Program-made: the position numbers and the translations under genes
Notes under the pieces: generated by a model
Told to the model about the DNA's origin: nothing
The model's database searches: none
The model's input: only the letters and a program-made list of their open reading frames with translations
Source of the DNA: an uncultured Ruminococcus sp.
GTDB lineage: Bacteria > Bacillota > Clostridia > Oscillospirales > Acutalibacteraceae
DNA: 6,697 bases
Reading direction: 5' to 3'
Assembly (NCBI GenBank): GCA_902773035.1
Contig: CACYDB010000122.1
Location: 1-6,697, forward strand
Shown here: in pieces, positions 5,807 to 6,697 of the stretch
Layout of the letters: the number at the start of each line of letters is the position of its first letter
How positions within the stretch are numbered: position 1 is the first letter of the stretch

Positions 5807-6499
5807 TTAATCCATCTGAATAAACTTTTTGAGCGCCTTGATTTCCCTTTCGACCGCGAGCTGTTTGAATTCCTCGTAGTTCTCGGGCTTATTGAACTTC
5901 AGGTCGTCGCTGATTGAGCGAAGGATCGCGAAGGGTACCTTGTTCATATAGCAAACATGACCTACGGCTCCGCCCTCCATCTCACAACAAATCGCTTCAA
6001 ACTCAAAGGCGATGAACTCACGCTGACGCACATAGGTGATGAACATATCTCCCGTGGCGATTCTGCCCTTTCTTACGTGAGCTCCGAGATTGGTGCAGCA
6101 CTCGGCGAGCCTGCCGCAGAGCTCCTCGTCGGCGGGAATGTCTATCCTCTTCTCGTCGGGGAACCATATCTGACCTCTGGGCTCTTCAAGCGCGGTACAG
6201 TTGATATCATGCTCAACACAGTCGGTCGAGATAACAATATCGCCTACGGTAACGCCCTTGGCGAGACTTCCCGCGATACCCGAGCTGATAATTGCGTCGG
6301 GCTTGAAAAGGTCAATCATAATCTGAGCGCCTACGGCGGCGTTGACCTTGCCCTTGCCGCACTCGAGAAGTACCACGTCCTTGTCAAAGATCTTGCCGCT
6401 TGTAAATTCGAGACCCGCCTTTTTTGTAACCTCGGCGTTTTCCATAAGCTCTTTGAGTCCGTCAACCTCAATTTTTAACGCGCAAATAATTCCAATCAT
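5807..6499 (-). CDS. mtnN: 5'-methylthioadenosine/S-adenosylhomocysteine nucleosidase (MtnN/Pfs)
   Basis: This cytosolic enzyme hydrolyses SAH to adenine and S-ribosylhomocysteine, and MTA to adenine and methylthioribose, relieving product inhibition of methyltransferases and spermidine synthesis and supplying LuxS. The 230 residues are the usual family length. Seen features: MIGIICALKIEV with Glu11 at the position of the E. coli Glu12 general acid/base, SSGIAGSL at 72-79, VGDIVIS at 85-91, ATGDMFI at 148-154, CEMEGGAV at 172-179 (Glu175 for ribose hydroxyls) and LRSISDD at 193-199 (Asp198, purine binding). The ATG at 6499 has GAGAGGTG upstream. Promoter and terminator both appear to enclose mtnN alone. 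It is near luxS but not in an operon with it, so flux matching between the two would need separate control. Assignment is confident. Confidence 0.96.
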   Translation of the reverse strand: MIGIICALKIEVDGLKELMENAEVTKKAGLEFTSGKIFDKDVVLLECGKGKVNAAVGAQIMIDLFKPDAIISSGIAGSLAKGVTVGDIVISTDCVEHDINCTALEEPRGQIWFPDEKRIDIPADEELCGRLAECCTNLGAHVRKGRIATGDMFITYVRQREFIAFEFEAICCEMEGGAVGHVCYMNKVPFAILRSISDDLKFNKPENYEEFKQLAVEREIKALKKFIQMD

Positions 6500-6544
6500 C
6501 TCAAAACACCTCTCTGTTGTTAAATTTCAGTTCATCACTTCTCT

Positions 6545-6573
6545 ATTTTAACAAATATTTTTGATAATTGCAA
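6545..6573 (-). promoter_or_regulatory. Predicted mtnN promoter
   Basis: On the minus strand: TTGCAA (6573-6568), 17-bp spacer, TAAAAT (6550-6545) preceded by TGT (extended -10). Expected start near 6538, leaving a leader of about 39 nt, too short for a SAM or SAH riboswitch. The surrounding stretch (6540-6600) is very AT-rich, as expected of a promoter. Confidence 0.6.
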
Positions 6574-6596
6574 TATATTTTATTAAATGTGATAAA

Positions 6597-6697
6597 TTAT
6601 TTCATTACAGACAAGAAAGCGCGCGCAATCAGCGCGTCCGCTTTCGTATAGTCATCGCTCGTGCGCGCGCAGCGTGCAACTGAGCGGACAATACAAA
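6597..6697 (-). CDS. Possible C-terminal end of a further minus-strand gene (partial)
   Basis: On the minus strand a frame enters from the right edge and stays open for 32 codons to a TAA at 6599-6597. Its predicted end, SDDYTKADALIARAF then LSVMK, is a plausible mixed helical C-terminus. GC content rises sharply here compared with the AT-rich promoter stretch beside it, as at a coding boundary. Only 32 residues are visible and no family is recognisable. The imperfect GC-rich inverted repeat inside it (GAAAGC 6615-6620 with GCTTTC 6640-6645) offers the competing view that this is non-coding. If real, the gene ends 24 bases before the mtnN promoter without an obvious terminator between. Confidence 0.3.
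   Translation of the reverse strand, partial: CIVRSVARCARTSDDYTKADALIARAFLSVMK

Noticed and set aside
5957..6478. Plus-strand frame of 173 codons opposite mtnN
   Set aside because: It is antisense to a confident MtnN; composition and lack of a ribosome binding site mark it as a shadow.
6500..6540. SAM or SAH riboswitch upstream of mtnN
   Set aside because: The predicted leader is only about 39 nt, AT-rich, and shows no conserved helices or terminator-like fold.
6615..6645. Terminator for a minus-strand gene at the right edge
   Set aside because: The stem is interrupted by an unequal bulge and no T-tract follows on either strand.

Overview
The window looks like a chromosomal segment of a low-to-moderate GC Gram-positive gut-type Clostridia, most like a Ruminococcus/Oscillospiraceae relative. 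This is inferred from the strong AGGAGG-type ribosome binding sites, SigA-like promoters with extended -10 elements, short T-tailed hairpin terminators, BIG2-type Ig-like surface proteins rich in Lys/Thr/Val, and a SpoIIE/RsbU-type phosphatase. The species cannot be fixed from sequence alone. I see no phage genes, insertion sequences, CRISPR arrays, tRNA or rRNA.

Layout. Positions 1-854 (minus) hold a 7-TM protein that runs off the left edge; its extracytoplasmic tail ends in an Ig-like (BIG2-like) strand pattern. A 229-bp divergent intergenic region carries promoters for both sides. Positions 1084-3483 (plus) encode a 799-residue protein: Sec signal peptide, very Lys-rich Ig-like domain, uncharacterised beta-rich region, second BIG2-like domain, then a complete SufS/Csd-like class V aminotransferase (PLP) domain with the active-site residues in place. 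It ends at a strong terminator. luxS follows on its own promoter (3602-4126, plus). A membrane-anchored SpoIIE/PP2C phosphatase (4186-5646, minus) converges on luxS, with one hairpin between them. The MTA/SAH nucleosidase gene mtnN (5807-6499, minus) has its own promoter and terminator. The last ~100 bases may hold the C-terminus of another minus-strand gene.

How the genes may work together. MtnN (Pfs) and LuxS are successive steps of S-adenosylhomocysteine recycling: SAH to S-ribosylhomocysteine to homocysteine plus the AI-2 precursor DPD. They sit within 2.5 kb of each other but in separate transcription units. The phosphatase between them is a likely signal-output protein (partner-switching type), with no partner genes in view. 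The most unusual object is the apparently exported cysteine-desulfurase-like enzyme: SufS-family PLP enzymes are normally cytoplasmic, and here one is fused behind a signal peptide and Ig-like wall or surface modules, divergent from another membrane protein with an Ig-like external tail. A link between this enzyme and the neighbouring sulfur/AI-2 genes is possible but is inference only.
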